This document shows positions 24,144-33,031 of a stretch of DNA of 41,630 nucleotides, one piece after another. A program made the translations under genes and the position numbers. Origin of the DNA: an uncultured Corynebacterium sp. (GTDB taxonomy: Bacteria > Actinomycetota > Actinomycetes > Mycobacteriales > Mycobacteriaceae); contig NZ_CAMQAZ010000022.1 of the NCBI RefSeq assembly GCF_946998835.1, positions 1 to 41,630 of the forward strand, read 5' to 3'. Numbering within the stretch: the first letter of the stretch is position 1; each line of letters begins with the position of its first letter. The notes beneath the pieces are model-generated. The model saw nothing but the letters and a program-made list of their open reading frames with translations, ran no database searches and was not told the DNA's origin.

Positions 24144-24239
24144 CGCTGATTTTATAAGTCACGGTGTTCTCATAATCTCAGGAACTGGAGATAATCCACA
24201 AGAATAGGCAGATAATCACCTAGAAAGGACATCCGCGTC

Positions 24240-26465
24240 ATGTATCGGCGATTCAACGCTGCTTTATTTGGCACCAAACGACGCATGTGGCTCACCATCG
24301 TTATTTCGGTGCTGATAGTGGGGCTTCTATCAGCGGTGGCGCCCTCCGTGGAGGACGTAAAGACGAACTCCGGCGAAGGCCCGTCAGAGACGGCGCAGTC
24401 AATGGAAGCGAAGCAGCGTCTCCATGAGGCTTTTCCCACAGAACCCAATCTTCTACCTGCCGTCGTAGTGCTGACTTCAGACTCGGCGAAGACCACTGAG
24501 AAAGCTGCGCACGATGTCCTCGCCAACCTAGCTGAGCGAGACGGTGGATTTACTCGAGCACCGATTAGCCCTGTGTGTACCAGCCTGGGCAGCCAGGTCC
24601 TTCGTGAAGGTAAGTGCATCCCGGGCTCGCCGGAAGGAACCCGCAGCGAGGATGGAAAGACCGTAACCATCGTTGTCCCCACGGTGGGCGATGCTACTGA
24701 GAAGTCCTACCGCGATGACATTGATGCGCTGCGCGAGGATATCGCAGCGATTGCCGACAAAGCTGGCCAGGCTAATAATGTTGGCACGGTTGAAACTCAC
24801 CTCACCGGCCCAGCGGGCATCGTCACCGATACTGTGAAGGTCTTTTCCTCAGGTGACCGAGTGCTCATGCTCGGAACCATTCTCTTGGTCCTAGTTATTT
24901 TGCTGCTGGTCTACCGTTCGCCGGTTCTTGCAATCCTGCCGTTGCTGGCCGTTGGCGTGGCAATGCAGCTGGCCCAGAGTGTCGGCGCGCTGCTCGCAGA
25001 TGCTGGTGTGATTGAGATTAGCTCGCAGACTGCGTCGATTATGACGGTGCTGCTCTTTGGTGTTGGTACTGACTACGCGCTAATTATCAATGCGCGCTAT
25101 CGAGAAGCCTTGGCTGCCCAGCGAGCGGCGGGGCAAGAGCTGGACCGCAACGCTGCAATGGTGGATGCAATGGGGCGTACGGGCGAGGTGCTCGCCAGTT
25201 CGGCAGGCACCATCATCCTGGCAATGATGGCGCTGCTATTTACTAAGTCGCCAGCGCTGCAGGGCTTCGGTCCGTACCTCGCTATTGGTGTGGCCTCAAT
25301 GGCCATCGTCGCTGCCGTGTTCCTACCGGCCTTGTTCATCGCTGTGGGGAAGGCCGCATTTTGGCCGGGAGGCTATGACAAGGCGCTCCAGCGGGTTGAC
25401 TCGAAGATGTGGACGAAGGTCGCCAATACCGTCGACAAGAAGCCAAAGGCCGTTCTGGCTGCAGGCTTGGCCCTGCTGATTGTGATGTCGCTGGGTTCCC
25501 TGAACTACAAGGAGTCTTTCAACTTCCTCACCGGTTTCCGCGTGGACACCGACTCGGCGGCAGGACAAGAAATCGCAGCCCGCGATATTGGTGCGGGCGA
25601 AATCGCTCCGACTACCTTGCTCATCGAAGGGAAGAATCTCAATTTACTGCAGCTGCAGCAGGCCGCTGATGACGTGGCAAAGAAGGATTCTGCAGATATT
25701 GCCCGAGTCAGTGTCACCGCCCGTGATATCACCGATGACGGTCAGACGGCGCGCATGACGGTTGTGCTCAATCAGGATCCGTATATCACAGAGTCCATGG
25801 AAGCTTTGGAGCCCATCAGCAATGATGTGCGCGATGCACTGAAGGCAGTTGGTGCTTCCGCAGACACGACAGTGACCGCAACTGGCGAAACCGCTGAGCT
25901 TCGCGACGTTCGTGCCGATCTCGACCGCGATATCAAGATGCTGGTGCCGGTGATGATTATCATCGTGGCAATCGTGTTGGCAGTATTACTCCAATCCTTG
26001 CTAGCACCGCTGTACCTGGCGGCGACACTGTTGCTGTCGTTCGCCGCCACGATGGGGCTGACTGTCCTTATCACGCTGAATATTCAGGGCGATGAGGGCA
26101 TCGGTAACCGCGTGACCGCCTACATTCTGGTGTTCCTGATTGCGCTGGGTGTGGACTACACCATCTTTGTGATGAGCAGGCTGCGGCAGGAGATGAAGCA
26201 CCACGATGTGCGTGAAGCGATGAAGATTGCTGTTGCCCGCACTGGCGGTGTGGTTTCTTCGGCAGGTCTGATTCTGGCGGCTACCTTCGCGGTGCTGATG
26301 ACCCAGCCAATCCGTGAGCTCTACCAGTTCGGTTTGGGCTTAGCGCTAGGTATTCTGCTGGATACCTTCGTGGTCCGACCCTTCATTGTCCCGGCCATTG
26401 TCAGACTGATTGGCGCTAATGCACTGTGGCCGACGAAGCCGGAAACAGTGCCGGTAGAGAGCTAG
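24240..26465 (+). CDS. MMPL/RND-family membrane exporter
   Basis: This 741-aa proton-driven exporter belongs to the MMPL branch of the RND superfamily. It has two repeats, each with one membrane helix, a large extracytoplasmic loop and a bundle of five or six helices. The GxxxDY motifs thought to carry protons are visible in both halves: FGVGTDYALIINARYREAL and ALGVDYTIFVMSRLRQEM. The N-terminal helix is IVISVLIVGLLSAVAP. Length is typical of YdfJ-like members and shorter than mycobacterial MmpL proteins, which argues against a large lipid substrate. AAAGGAC precedes ATG 24240. Divergence from tetR across an operator points to inducible efflux. The substrate is unknown. Confidence 0.92.
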   Translation: MYRRFNAALFGTKRRMWLTIVISVLIVGLLSAVAPSVEDVKTNSGEGPSETAQSMEAKQRLHEAFPTEPNLLPAVVVLTSDSAKTTEKAAHDVLANLAERDGGFTRAPISPVCTSLGSQVLREGKCIPGSPEGTRSEDGKTVTIVVPTVGDATEKSYRDDIDALREDIAAIADKAGQANNVGTVETHLTGPAGIVTDTVKVFSSGDRVLMLGTILLVLVILLLVYRSPVLAILPLLAVGVAMQLAQSVGALLADAGVIEISSQTASIMTVLLFGVGTDYALIINARYREALAAQRAAGQELDRNAAMVDAMGRTGEVLASSAGTIILAMMALLFTKSPALQGFGPYLAIGVASMAIVAAVFLPALFIAVGKAAFWPGGYDKALQRVDSKMWTKVANTVDKKPKAVLAAGLALLIVMSLGSLNYKESFNFLTGFRVDTDSAAGQEIAARDIGAGEIAPTTLLIEGKNLNLLQLQQAADDVAKKDSADIARVSVTARDITDDGQTARMTVVLNQDPYITESMEALEPISNDVRDALKAVGASADTTVTATGETAELRDVRADLDRDIKMLVPVMIIIVAIVLAVLLQSLLAPLYLAATLLLSFAATMGLTVLITLNIQGDEGIGNRVTAYILVFLIALGVDYTIFVMSRLRQEMKHHDVREAMKIAVARTGGVVSSAGLILAATFAVLMTQPIRELYQFGLGLALGILLDTFVVRPFIVPAIVRLIGANALWPTKPETVPVES

Positions 26466-26498
26466 TAAAAGATGCGCCGACTTTAAACGTCAGAGAAA

Positions 26499-27179
26499 TC
26501 AAGCATCAGCGACGTCGGTCGGCCACCCGAAAGTGAAGTCCGATACATCGCGGCCTTGATTCGCCAGCCGACGCTGCAGGTTCTTCTTGTACTGGTAGTA
26601 CGTGACGGCCTGCAGCTCCATCAGTTCTTCTCCCGACTTTTCGGTTAATTCCCGGAAGTGACGCGCCATCACCCATGCGATGCGCGCGGCAGCGAGAGCA
26701 TCTTCGGTGGCATCATGTGCCCCGTCGAGGCGCACCTGATAATGGCGGGAGACATCAGTTAGAGTGCGCTTTTCGCGACGGTCTGGATCAAAGTAGTGGT
26801 CCAGCACGAACGGATCGACCACGAGGCCGTCAACGGTAAAACTGGGATCCTGCGAGCGCAGTACCGTCAAATCATAAGCCGCGTTGTAGGCCACGACGGT
26901 CAGCCCATCGCGCCAGGCGGCTTGCAGGCCCGCAATGGTATCCGCCAGTACTTCATCATGCGGATGCCCCTCCGCGCGAGCTTTTTCCGTGGTGATGCCA
27001 TGCACATCGGCCGCAGCTTGCGGAATTTCGACACCGGGATCGGCGAGCATGATGGTGGAATCTTTGCCTTGCTCAGTCAGCCGGACCAGCGCAGAAGTGA
27101 CAATTCTGCAGGTGCGGGGGTCCGTGCCGGTCGTCTCCAGATCAAACGCGAGCATGCGTCGCGGATCGAAATTATGCAT
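26499..27179 (-). CDS. DEDDh 3'-5' exonuclease (DnaQ-like)
   Basis: This 226-aa single-domain exonuclease has motif ExoI LAFDLETTGTDP (D and E ligands), VHGITTEKA, ExoII VVAYNAAYDLTVLRSQ (Asp), and ExoIII RLDGAHDATEDALAAARI with His and Asp. All four acidic residues plus the histidine are present, so it should be active on DNA or RNA 3' ends. It lacks helicase, BRCT or UvrC-like additions. The C-terminal 50 residues (YYQYKKNLQRRLANQGRDVSDFTFGWP) are shared by actinobacterial relatives. The ATG at 27179 has TACAGT 6 nt upstream on its strand, consistent with a leaderless transcript. It diverges from ligA and converges on the MMPL gene (33 bp gap). Confidence 0.9.
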   Translation of the reverse strand: MHNFDPRRMLAFDLETTGTDPRTCRIVTSALVRLTEQGKDSTIMLADPGVEIPQAAADVHGITTEKARAEGHPHDEVLADTIAGLQAAWRDGLTVVAYNAAYDLTVLRSQDPSFTVDGLVVDPFVLDHYFDPDRREKRTLTDVSRHYQVRLDGAHDATEDALAAARIAWVMARHFRELTEKSGEELMELQAVTYYQYKKNLQRRLANQGRDVSDFTFGWPTDVADA

Positions 27180-27185
27180 GTCTCA

Positions 27186-27191
27186 ACTGTA
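27186..27191 (-). promoter_or_regulatory. Putative -10 box of the exonuclease gene (leaderless)
   Basis: On the reverse strand TACAGT lies 6 nt before ATG 27179. No ribosome binding site is visible in the short interval. Confidence 0.5.
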
Positions 27192-27282
27192 GCGGAGACC
27201 GCGGATTCGCAGAGAAGAGCAGGGACGGGACAGGGGCGGGCCAGGAGAATTTCAGTTCGATCGACGCATCCGGGCAATGACA

Positions 27283-27288
27283 TAGAAT
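27283..27288 (+). promoter_or_regulatory. TAGAAT box overlapping the annotated ligA ATG
   Basis: TAGAAT covers the first two bases of ATG 27287 and ends 7 nt before an in-frame GTG at 27296. If it is the -10 box, the RNA would begin at that GTG, and the ATG could not be translated. Confidence 0.5.
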
Positions 27289-29374
27289 GAGCGACGTGAC
27301 TTCCTCGACCGATGAGAACTCCGACCTGTCAACTTCCGAGCCGGCTCCGGCAGATGTCCGGGAGAGGTGGCAAGATTTAGCAACTCGCATCCGAGAAAAC
27401 GCCGCGCTGTATTACACCGCACAGCCGGTTATCTCTGACGCTGAGTACGACGAGATGTTCCGCCAACTGCAGCGGCTAGAGGAGCAGTGGCCCGACCTGG
27501 CGGTGTCGGACAGCCCGACGCAGCAGGTTGGTGCGCAGGTAAACACTCCTGCAGACGGTGAAGTATTCGAACCCGTTGAACACCTCGAACGCCTCTACAG
27601 CTTGGACAATGTTTTCGATGAGCAGGAGTTGCGCAGCTGGCTGGTCCGCACTCCGGCCAGCACGTACCTGACAGAGCTGAAAATCGATGGCCTATCCATC
27701 GACCTGGTCTATGAGCAGGGCCGCCTCGTTCGAGCCGCCACCCGTGGAGATGGCCGGGTGGGCGAAAACGTTACTGCCAATGCACGCACCATCGCAGATA
27801 TTCCGCACGAAATCAGCGGCGAGAACATCCCGGACGTGCTCGAAGTGCGTGGTGAGGTCTTTATCTCGCTGGAAGAGTTCGAACGCATCAACGCCGACCG
27901 TGTCGACGCAGGCCAGAAGCCGTTTGCCAATCCCCGCAACGCCGCCGCCGGTTCACTGCGGCAAAAGGACGTTGCAGAAGTGGCAAAGCGCCGTTTGTCC
28001 ATGATCTGTCATGGAATTGGTCATATCGAGGGCTGGCGTCCGCAGTCCCAGCACGAGGCCTACCGCGCCTTGGACGAGTGGGGCTTCCACGTGTCGCCGT
28101 ATACAAAACAGGTTCATTCCGCGGATGACGTCGTCAAGCAGATGCAGTACTGGGGCGAGCACCGCCACGATGCCATCCACGAGATGGACGGCCTTGTGGT
28201 CAAGGTCGATTCTCTTTCTGAGCAGCGTGCACTGGGGGCGACCTCTCGTGCGCCGCGGTGGGCGATTGCCTATAAGTATCCGCCGGAAGAGGTTACGACC
28301 GACCTGTTGGATATTCGCGTCTCCATCGGCCGAACTGGTCGAGCGACACCGTATGCAGTCATGAAGCCAGTCTTTGTGGCGGGTTCGACGGTGGAGATGG
28401 CGACACTGCACAACCCGTCTGAAGTGCACCGAAAAGGTGTGCTCATTGGTGACCGCGTGACTATCCGCAAGGCCGGTGACGTGATTCCAGAGGTGCTCGG
28501 TCCCGTGGCCGATCTCCGCGACGGAAGCGAGCGCAAGTACATCTATCCGACCCTGTGCCCTGAGTGCGGTACACGTTTGGCGCCGGCAAAGGACAGCGAC
28601 GCCGATTGGCGTTGCCCCAACACCCGCTACTGCCCAGGTCAGCTGCGTCGTCGAATTGAATTCCTCGCCTCCCGTTCCGGGTTCGATATTGAAAACCTGG
28701 GGGAGCGGGGTGCTGCCGATTTGATTCATCGCGGCGTGCTTGACGACGAGTCCCTGCTCTTCGACCTCACTGAGGAAGATTTGCTCGGCACTGAGGTCTA
28801 CACCACGGCTTCGCGCAAGTCGCTCAATGCCAATGGGAAGAAGCTGCTGGCCAACATTGAGGCCGCCAAGGACAAAGAGCTGTGGCGGGTGTTGGTCAGC
28901 CTGTCCATTCGTCATGTGGGGCCGACAGTGGCGCGGACCTTGGCGCAGAAGTTTGGTTCGATGGAGGCGCTGCGGGTTGCGAGCCGCGAGGAGATTTCGG
29001 CCATCGATGGCATCGGTGAGATTATCGGCGATTCCGTGGCCGATTGGTTCGAGGTGGATTGGCACCGCGAGGTTGTCGAACGCTGGGAAGCCGCGGGCGT
29101 GCGCATGGCTGATGAGGTTAACGACCGGCCGGAGCAGGTGCTAGAGGGGCTGACCGTGGTGGTCACCGGTTCGTTGGAGGACTTCACTCGCGACAGCGCA
29201 AAGGAAGCCATTATCTCCCGCGGCGGCAAGGCAGCGGGGTCGGTGTCGAAGAAAACCGACTACGTGGTGGTTGGCGAAAACGCCGGCTCCAAGGCCACAA
29301 AGGCCGAGGAGCTGGGCTTGCCCATCCTCGATGAGGATGGGTTCAAGCGGTTGCTGGAAACTGGGCAGGCCTAA
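27287..29374 (+). CDS. ligA: NAD+-dependent DNA ligase LigA
   Basis: LigA seals nicks in replication and repair using NAD+. The protein is 695 aa from ATG 27287, or 692 from GTG 27296. Domain order is complete. Ia is the NMN-binding region (NAALYYTAQPVISDAEYDEM). The adenylation domain has the active lysine K132 in ELKIDG. The OB fold follows, then a zinc finger with C424, C427, C443 and C449. Helix-hairpin-helix repeats come next, and a C-terminal BRCT domain (about residues 615-695; LEGLTVVVTGSLEDFTRD). The first 20 residues are acidic and unlikely to matter for catalysis, so the exact start is open. It diverges from the exonuclease gene, and its stop overlaps that of glgP by 2 bp. Confidence 0.97.
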   Translation: MSDVTSSTDENSDLSTSEPAPADVRERWQDLATRIRENAALYYTAQPVISDAEYDEMFRQLQRLEEQWPDLAVSDSPTQQVGAQVNTPADGEVFEPVEHLERLYSLDNVFDEQELRSWLVRTPASTYLTELKIDGLSIDLVYEQGRLVRAATRGDGRVGENVTANARTIADIPHEISGENIPDVLEVRGEVFISLEEFERINADRVDAGQKPFANPRNAAAGSLRQKDVAEVAKRRLSMICHGIGHIEGWRPQSQHEAYRALDEWGFHVSPYTKQVHSADDVVKQMQYWGEHRHDAIHEMDGLVVKVDSLSEQRALGATSRAPRWAIAYKYPPEEVTTDLLDIRVSIGRTGRATPYAVMKPVFVAGSTVEMATLHNPSEVHRKGVLIGDRVTIRKAGDVIPEVLGPVADLRDGSERKYIYPTLCPECGTRLAPAKDSDADWRCPNTRYCPGQLRRRIEFLASRSGFDIENLGERGAADLIHRGVLDDESLLFDLTEEDLLGTEVYTTASRKSLNANGKKLLANIEAAKDKELWRVLVSLSIRHVGPTVARTLAQKFGSMEALRVASREEISAIDGIGEIIGDSVADWFEVDWHREVVERWEAAGVRMADEVNDRPEQVLEGLTVVVTGSLEDFTRDSAKEAIISRGGKAAGSVSKKTDYVVVGENAGSKATKAEELGLPILDEDGFKRLLETGQA

Positions 29375-31737
29375 ATCTTGGTCTCTTCCAGCTTCCAGAC
29401 GTCGTTGGCGTAATCGCGGATGGTGCGGTCGGAGGAGAAGCGGCCCGAACGGATGACATTCAGGAAGCACTTCTTGGCCCATGCCAGCTCATCGCGGTAG
29501 TCCTCGGCCATACGGTCGCGAGTTTCACGGTAGTCGGCGAAGTCGCCGAGGACGTAGTAGACATCGGCCGGCTCGTACCCGTTGGACTCCAACAGCGAGA
29601 AGTGCAGGTCATGGAACATTCCGCTGCCACCGTCATCAAAAGTGCCGTCGATAAGCGAATCGACAGCGCGCTTGAGACCCGGCACCGTTTCGTAGGTGCC
29701 ACGCGGGCTGTAGGTGCGACGCAGCTCTGGCAGGTTCTCTTCCAGCGCGCCGAAGATGTAGGCGTTCTCTTCGCCGGCGGCGTCGACAATCTCGACGTTT
29801 GCGCCGTCCATGGTGCCCAGCGTCAGCGCGCCGTTCATCATGAACTTCATGTTCGAGGTACCCGAAGCTTCCTTACCAGCAGTGGAAATCTGCTCCGAGA
29901 CGTCGGTGGCCGGGATGATGTGCTCGGCCGGGGTGACGTTGTAGTTCTCAACGAAGGCGACCTGCAGGCGGCCGTCCATGTCCGGATCGTTGTTGACCTT
30001 CTCGGCGATAGCGTTGATGAACTTAATAATGGCCTTGGCGCGGACGTAGCCCGGAGCCGCCTTGGCGCCGAAGATGAATACGCGCGGCGGCACATCCAGA
30101 GCCGGATCTTCCTTGAGGCGGTAGTAGAGATCCAGGATGTAGAGCGCGTTGAGCAGCTGACGCTTGTACTCGTGCAGACGCTTAATCTGGGTATCGAAGA
30201 TGGCATCCGGGTTCACCGAAATGCCCTGGCGGTGCTCCAACCAGGTGGCGAAGTCCTTCTTGTTCTCGTGCTTGATGTCGAGAATCTCACGCAGGACGGC
30301 CTCGTCGTCGGCGAACTTTTCAAGCTCAGTGAGCTTATCCAGATCGGTGACCCAGGCGTCCGATCCCGACAGGCGAGTCAGCAGAGCCGACAGGCGCGGG
30401 TTGCACTGGTTGAGCCAGCGGCGCGGAGTGACGCCATTGGTCTTGTTGTTGAAGCGCTCCGGCCAGATGTCGTGCCAGTCCTTCAACGTCTCGCGCTTAA
30501 TGATTTCCGTGTGCAGAGCCGCAACACCGTTGATGGAGTAAGCGGCGTAGCAGGCAATCCATGCCATATGGATGCGGCCGTTGGAAATCGGTGCCATGTA
30601 GTCGATTTTGCCCTGGTCGAAGCCGCGCTCCGCCAAGTCTTCGCGGAAGCGGCGGTCAATCTCACGGGTAATTTCCAGGACGCGGCCGAAGAGGCGGTCA
30701 AAGATGGAGTATTCCCAGGTCTCCAGCGCTTCTGCCAGCACGGTGTGGTTGGTGTAGGCGAAGGTGTTGGACACGACGTTCCAGGCGTCGTCCCAGCTCA
30801 TGTCGTGCTCATCCAGGAGCAGACGCATCAGCTCTGGGATGGCGAGCACCGGGTGGGTGTCATTGAGCTGAATGGAATTGTACTTGTGGAAGTCACGCAG
30901 GTCCTCGCCGTGATTCTCAATGTAGGAATCAATCATCGTCTGCAGTGACGCGGAGACGAAGAAGTACTGCTGGCGGACACGCAGGACCTTGCCGTCATAG
31001 GTCGAGTCATTCGGGTAGAGCACACGGCACAGGTCGTGGACGCGCTCGCGCTCGACGATGGCGTCGGTGAAGCGCTGCGAGTTGAAAGCGTCGTAGTCGA
31101 ACTCGCGCATCGGCTCTGAGTGCCACAGGCGCAGCGTGCCGACGTTATCGGTGCCGTAGCCGGTAATTGGCATGTCATACGGAACTGCGCGAACGACCAA
31201 ATCATCAAAAGCGACAATCTTGGACAGTTCCTCGCGGCGAATGACGAAGGGGTAGCCCTCTTCCATCCACGGGTCCGGGTGCTCCTCCTGGAAGCCGTTT
31301 TCGAAGGTCTGCTTGAACAAGCCGTAGCGATAGAGGATGCCGTAGCCGGTCACCGGCAGATTCTGTGTTGCACAGGAATCCAAGAAGCAGGCTGCCAGGC
31401 GGCCCAGACCACCATTGCCGAGAGCGGCATCGTGCTCAGCCTCCAGCACATCGGACAGGTTCTTACCGTACTTTTCCACCGCGGCAGAGGCCTCATCCAC
31501 CAGGCCCACATTGAGTAGGTTGTTCAGCAGGGCGCGACCCATGAGGAACTCAGCGGAGAAGTAGTGCTGCTGGCGGGTGGCCGCGTACGCCTCCGTGGTG
31601 CGCTGCCAATTGTCTGCAAGGTCATCGACAACAACCCGTGACAGACCGGACCAGAATTCCATCTCTGTGGAGGACTGGGGAACGCGGCCGGACTCGGCGC
31701 GAATATGGGACCCGACGAGGTCACTCAAGTTCGACAT
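29371..31737 (-). CDS. glgP: Glycogen/maltodextrin phosphorylase
   Basis: GlgP cleaves terminal alpha-1,4 glucose from glycogen with phosphate to give glucose-1-phosphate. From ATG 31737 the protein is 788 aa; a TTG immediately before (31740) would add one residue. It has the N-terminal YFSAEFLMGRALLNNLLN, the active-site GNGGLGRLAACFLDS, and the PLP lysine K631 in ASGTSNMKFMMNGALTLGT. AGGAG lies 8 nt before the ATG. Length and motifs are those of the classic GT35 family. It is about 15 kb from glgB/glgE and converges on ligA with overlapping stop codons. From memory, this neighbourhood differs from C. glutamicum, so the gene may have been relocated here. Confidence 0.96.
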   Translation of the reverse strand: MSNLSDLVGSHIRAESGRVPQSSTEMEFWSGLSRVVVDDLADNWQRTTEAYAATRQQHYFSAEFLMGRALLNNLLNVGLVDEASAAVEKYGKNLSDVLEAEHDAALGNGGLGRLAACFLDSCATQNLPVTGYGILYRYGLFKQTFENGFQEEHPDPWMEEGYPFVIRREELSKIVAFDDLVVRAVPYDMPITGYGTDNVGTLRLWHSEPMREFDYDAFNSQRFTDAIVERERVHDLCRVLYPNDSTYDGKVLRVRQQYFFVSASLQTMIDSYIENHGEDLRDFHKYNSIQLNDTHPVLAIPELMRLLLDEHDMSWDDAWNVVSNTFAYTNHTVLAEALETWEYSIFDRLFGRVLEITREIDRRFREDLAERGFDQGKIDYMAPISNGRIHMAWIACYAAYSINGVAALHTEIIKRETLKDWHDIWPERFNNKTNGVTPRRWLNQCNPRLSALLTRLSGSDAWVTDLDKLTELEKFADDEAVLREILDIKHENKKDFATWLEHRQGISVNPDAIFDTQIKRLHEYKRQLLNALYILDLYYRLKEDPALDVPPRVFIFGAKAAPGYVRAKAIIKFINAIAEKVNNDPDMDGRLQVAFVENYNVTPAEHIIPATDVSEQISTAGKEASGTSNMKFMMNGALTLGTMDGANVEIVDAAGEENAYIFGALEENLPELRRTYSPRGTYETVPGLKRAVDSLIDGTFDDGGSGMFHDLHFSLLESNGYEPADVYYVLGDFADYRETRDRMAEDYRDELAWAKKCFLNVIRSGRFSSDRTIRDYANDVWKLEETKI

Positions 31738-31838
31738 CAAAGAAGCTCCTTATTGGACTGGTTTCGCTTCCAGACTCTACCGTTAAGCGCGAAACGATGC
31801 GCTTCATAGGGGAGGAGCCACTCCTCGTCAAACTACTG

Positions 31839-32504
31839 CTAGTCGATAATTGCCCCGACAATCGTGCCAATGCGTCCCAGATGCTCAACCTCACTGGGCA
31901 AAAAGTCCGGCCCTCCGGGGCGGCCAATGATGAGGACCAGGCCCTTGCCCATTGGGGTAGCGGCAATGGAGGAATCCATAACTGTCCAGTCCTCCGGCAA
32001 CCATGCATCTGCTTCCGGGTCCAGATTGCGCGGTGAGTGAATTGGGGCAGCCGGTAGCGTCTTGCCGTTGTCCTCGGGGGCCGCGCTAGACGAAGCCAGG
32101 CGCACCCACTGCCCATCGCTGTGCTCTCCGAGCACAATTGCCCAGCCTGCAGTCATCGTCTGTGGCAGGCCGTCGACAATCTCGCCGAGGGCGCGGTCCA
32201 GGTTGTTGGTGTGCTGCGAGAACTTGGCCAACAGCGCAATCTGGCCGCGGCGGTCAACTGATCCGGAAAAGGGTCGAATCGAATCAACTTCGACTCCGCT
32301 GATGGACTGAGCGGCGGTAATCAGCGTGTCCGGCAGCATTCCCGTAGGCAGGTCGACCACGATGTCGTCGATAACAATGCCGCCAGTGCCGTGGTGTACG
32401 ACATCGACGCTGCGAATGTCACCATCTACTTCGCCCAGTGCAGCCGCGACGTATCCAAGCGAGCCTGGTTCGTCGGGAAGCTGGATACGAAGGAGGTAAC
32501 TCAT
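31839..32504 (-). CDS. ACT-domain regulatory protein
   Basis: This protein of about 221 aa begins MSYLLRIQLPDEPGSLGYVA, a classic ACT-domain opening, with a second strand set around GGIVIDDIVVDLPTG. The C-terminal part (GWAIVLGEHSDGQWVRLASS, GLVLIIGRPGGPDFLPSEV) is conserved in Rv3013-like proteins. ACT domains usually bind amino acids, but no enzyme domain is attached, so ligand and target are unknown. A GTG at 32516 would add four residues; AAAGG lies 2 nt before that GTG and 14 nt before ATG 32504, so neither spacing is ideal. A TATAGT box (32554-32559, reverse strand) may be its promoter. It diverges from gatC. Confidence 0.87.
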   Translation of the reverse strand: MSYLLRIQLPDEPGSLGYVAAALGEVDGDIRSVDVVHHGTGGIVIDDIVVDLPTGMLPDTLITAAQSISGVEVDSIRPFSGSVDRRGQIALLAKFSQHTNNLDRALGEIVDGLPQTMTAGWAIVLGEHSDGQWVRLASSSAAPEDNGKTLPAAPIHSPRNLDPEADAWLPEDWTVMDSSIAATPMGKGLVLIIGRPGGPDFLPSEVEHLGRIGTIVGAIID

Positions 32505-32553
32505 GGCTGTGTGCACAACCTTTCGGATAACTGATAGTGATTCTTGCGGTGTA

Positions 32554-32559
32554 ACTATA
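32554..32559 (-). promoter_or_regulatory. Putative -10 box of the ACT-domain gene
   Basis: TATAGT on the reverse strand lies about 38-50 nt before the possible starts, leaving a short leader that includes AAAGG. No clear -35 was identified. Confidence 0.35.
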
Positions 32560-32619
32560 GAAGCAGTGATTTAGGCTACAGGGTAAACCTTTGAAATGTA
32601 AGACCCTGCGGACAACTGC

Positions 32620-32731
32620 TTGACGGCAACGACTACTGTAAGCAAGTACAGCCCGCTAGCGCGGTTTACATTCAGTTTCAACTAAACTTCGGTGCACTAG
32701 CTTCGTACGAAGAAATGAAAGGGGTACTAGC
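32620..32731 (+). promoter_or_regulatory. gatC leader with candidate promoter and 12-bp palindrome
   Basis: TTGACG (32620-32625) is a good -35-like hexamer, but the matching -10 is unclear (TACATT at 32667-32672 and TAAACT at 32683-32688 are alternatives not at ideal spacing). CTTCGTACGAAG (32701-32712) is a perfect palindrome just before the gatC ribosome binding site AAAGGGG. CTGTA-N6-TACAG and CGCTAGCG repeats lie between. Confidence 0.35.
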
Positions 32732-33025
32732 GTGCCAGCTATCTCACGTGATGAGGTCGCCCACCTAGCGCGATTGTCCCGTCTGGCTCTGACTGACGCG
32801 GAACTCGACGAGTTCGCCGGTCAGATTGACGGCATTATTAACCACGTCCAGGCCGTTCAAAAGGTGGCTGCGGATGATGTGGAGCCGATGAGTCACCCCT
32901 CTTCGCTGTCCGGTGTGATGCGCGAGGACGTCGTCAAGCCGACACTGACTGCGGAGCAGGCCCTGGACCAGGCGCCGTCCCAGGAGCGTCAGCGCTTCGA
33001 AGTTCCCCAGATTCTCGGCGAGTAG
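32732..33025 (+). CDS. gatC: Asp/Glu-tRNA amidotransferase subunit C
   Basis: GatC is the small subunit that clamps GatA and GatB together in the enzyme that converts Glu-tRNA(Gln) and Asp-tRNA(Asn) to the amidated forms. The 97-aa protein has the usual ISRDEVAHLARLSRLALTDAEL start and the extended middle (VEPMSHPSSLSGVMREDVVKP). The start is GTG 32732 with AAAGGGG 7 nt upstream. gatA begins 6 bp after its stop. Confidence 0.96.
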   Translation: MPAISRDEVAHLARLSRLALTDAELDEFAGQIDGIINHVQAVQKVAADDVEPMSHPSSLSGVMREDVVKPTLTAEQALDQAPSQERQRFEVPQILGE

Positions 33026-33031
33026 GAGTAC

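Noticed and set aside
27953..29065. 370-codon reverse-strand open frame opposite ligA
   Set aside because: It is antisense to conserved LigA domains and is a codon-bias shadow.
29602..30948. 448-codon forward open frame opposite glgP
   Set aside because: It lies entirely antisense to glgP, whose domains are unambiguous. No ribosome binding site or domain supports it.
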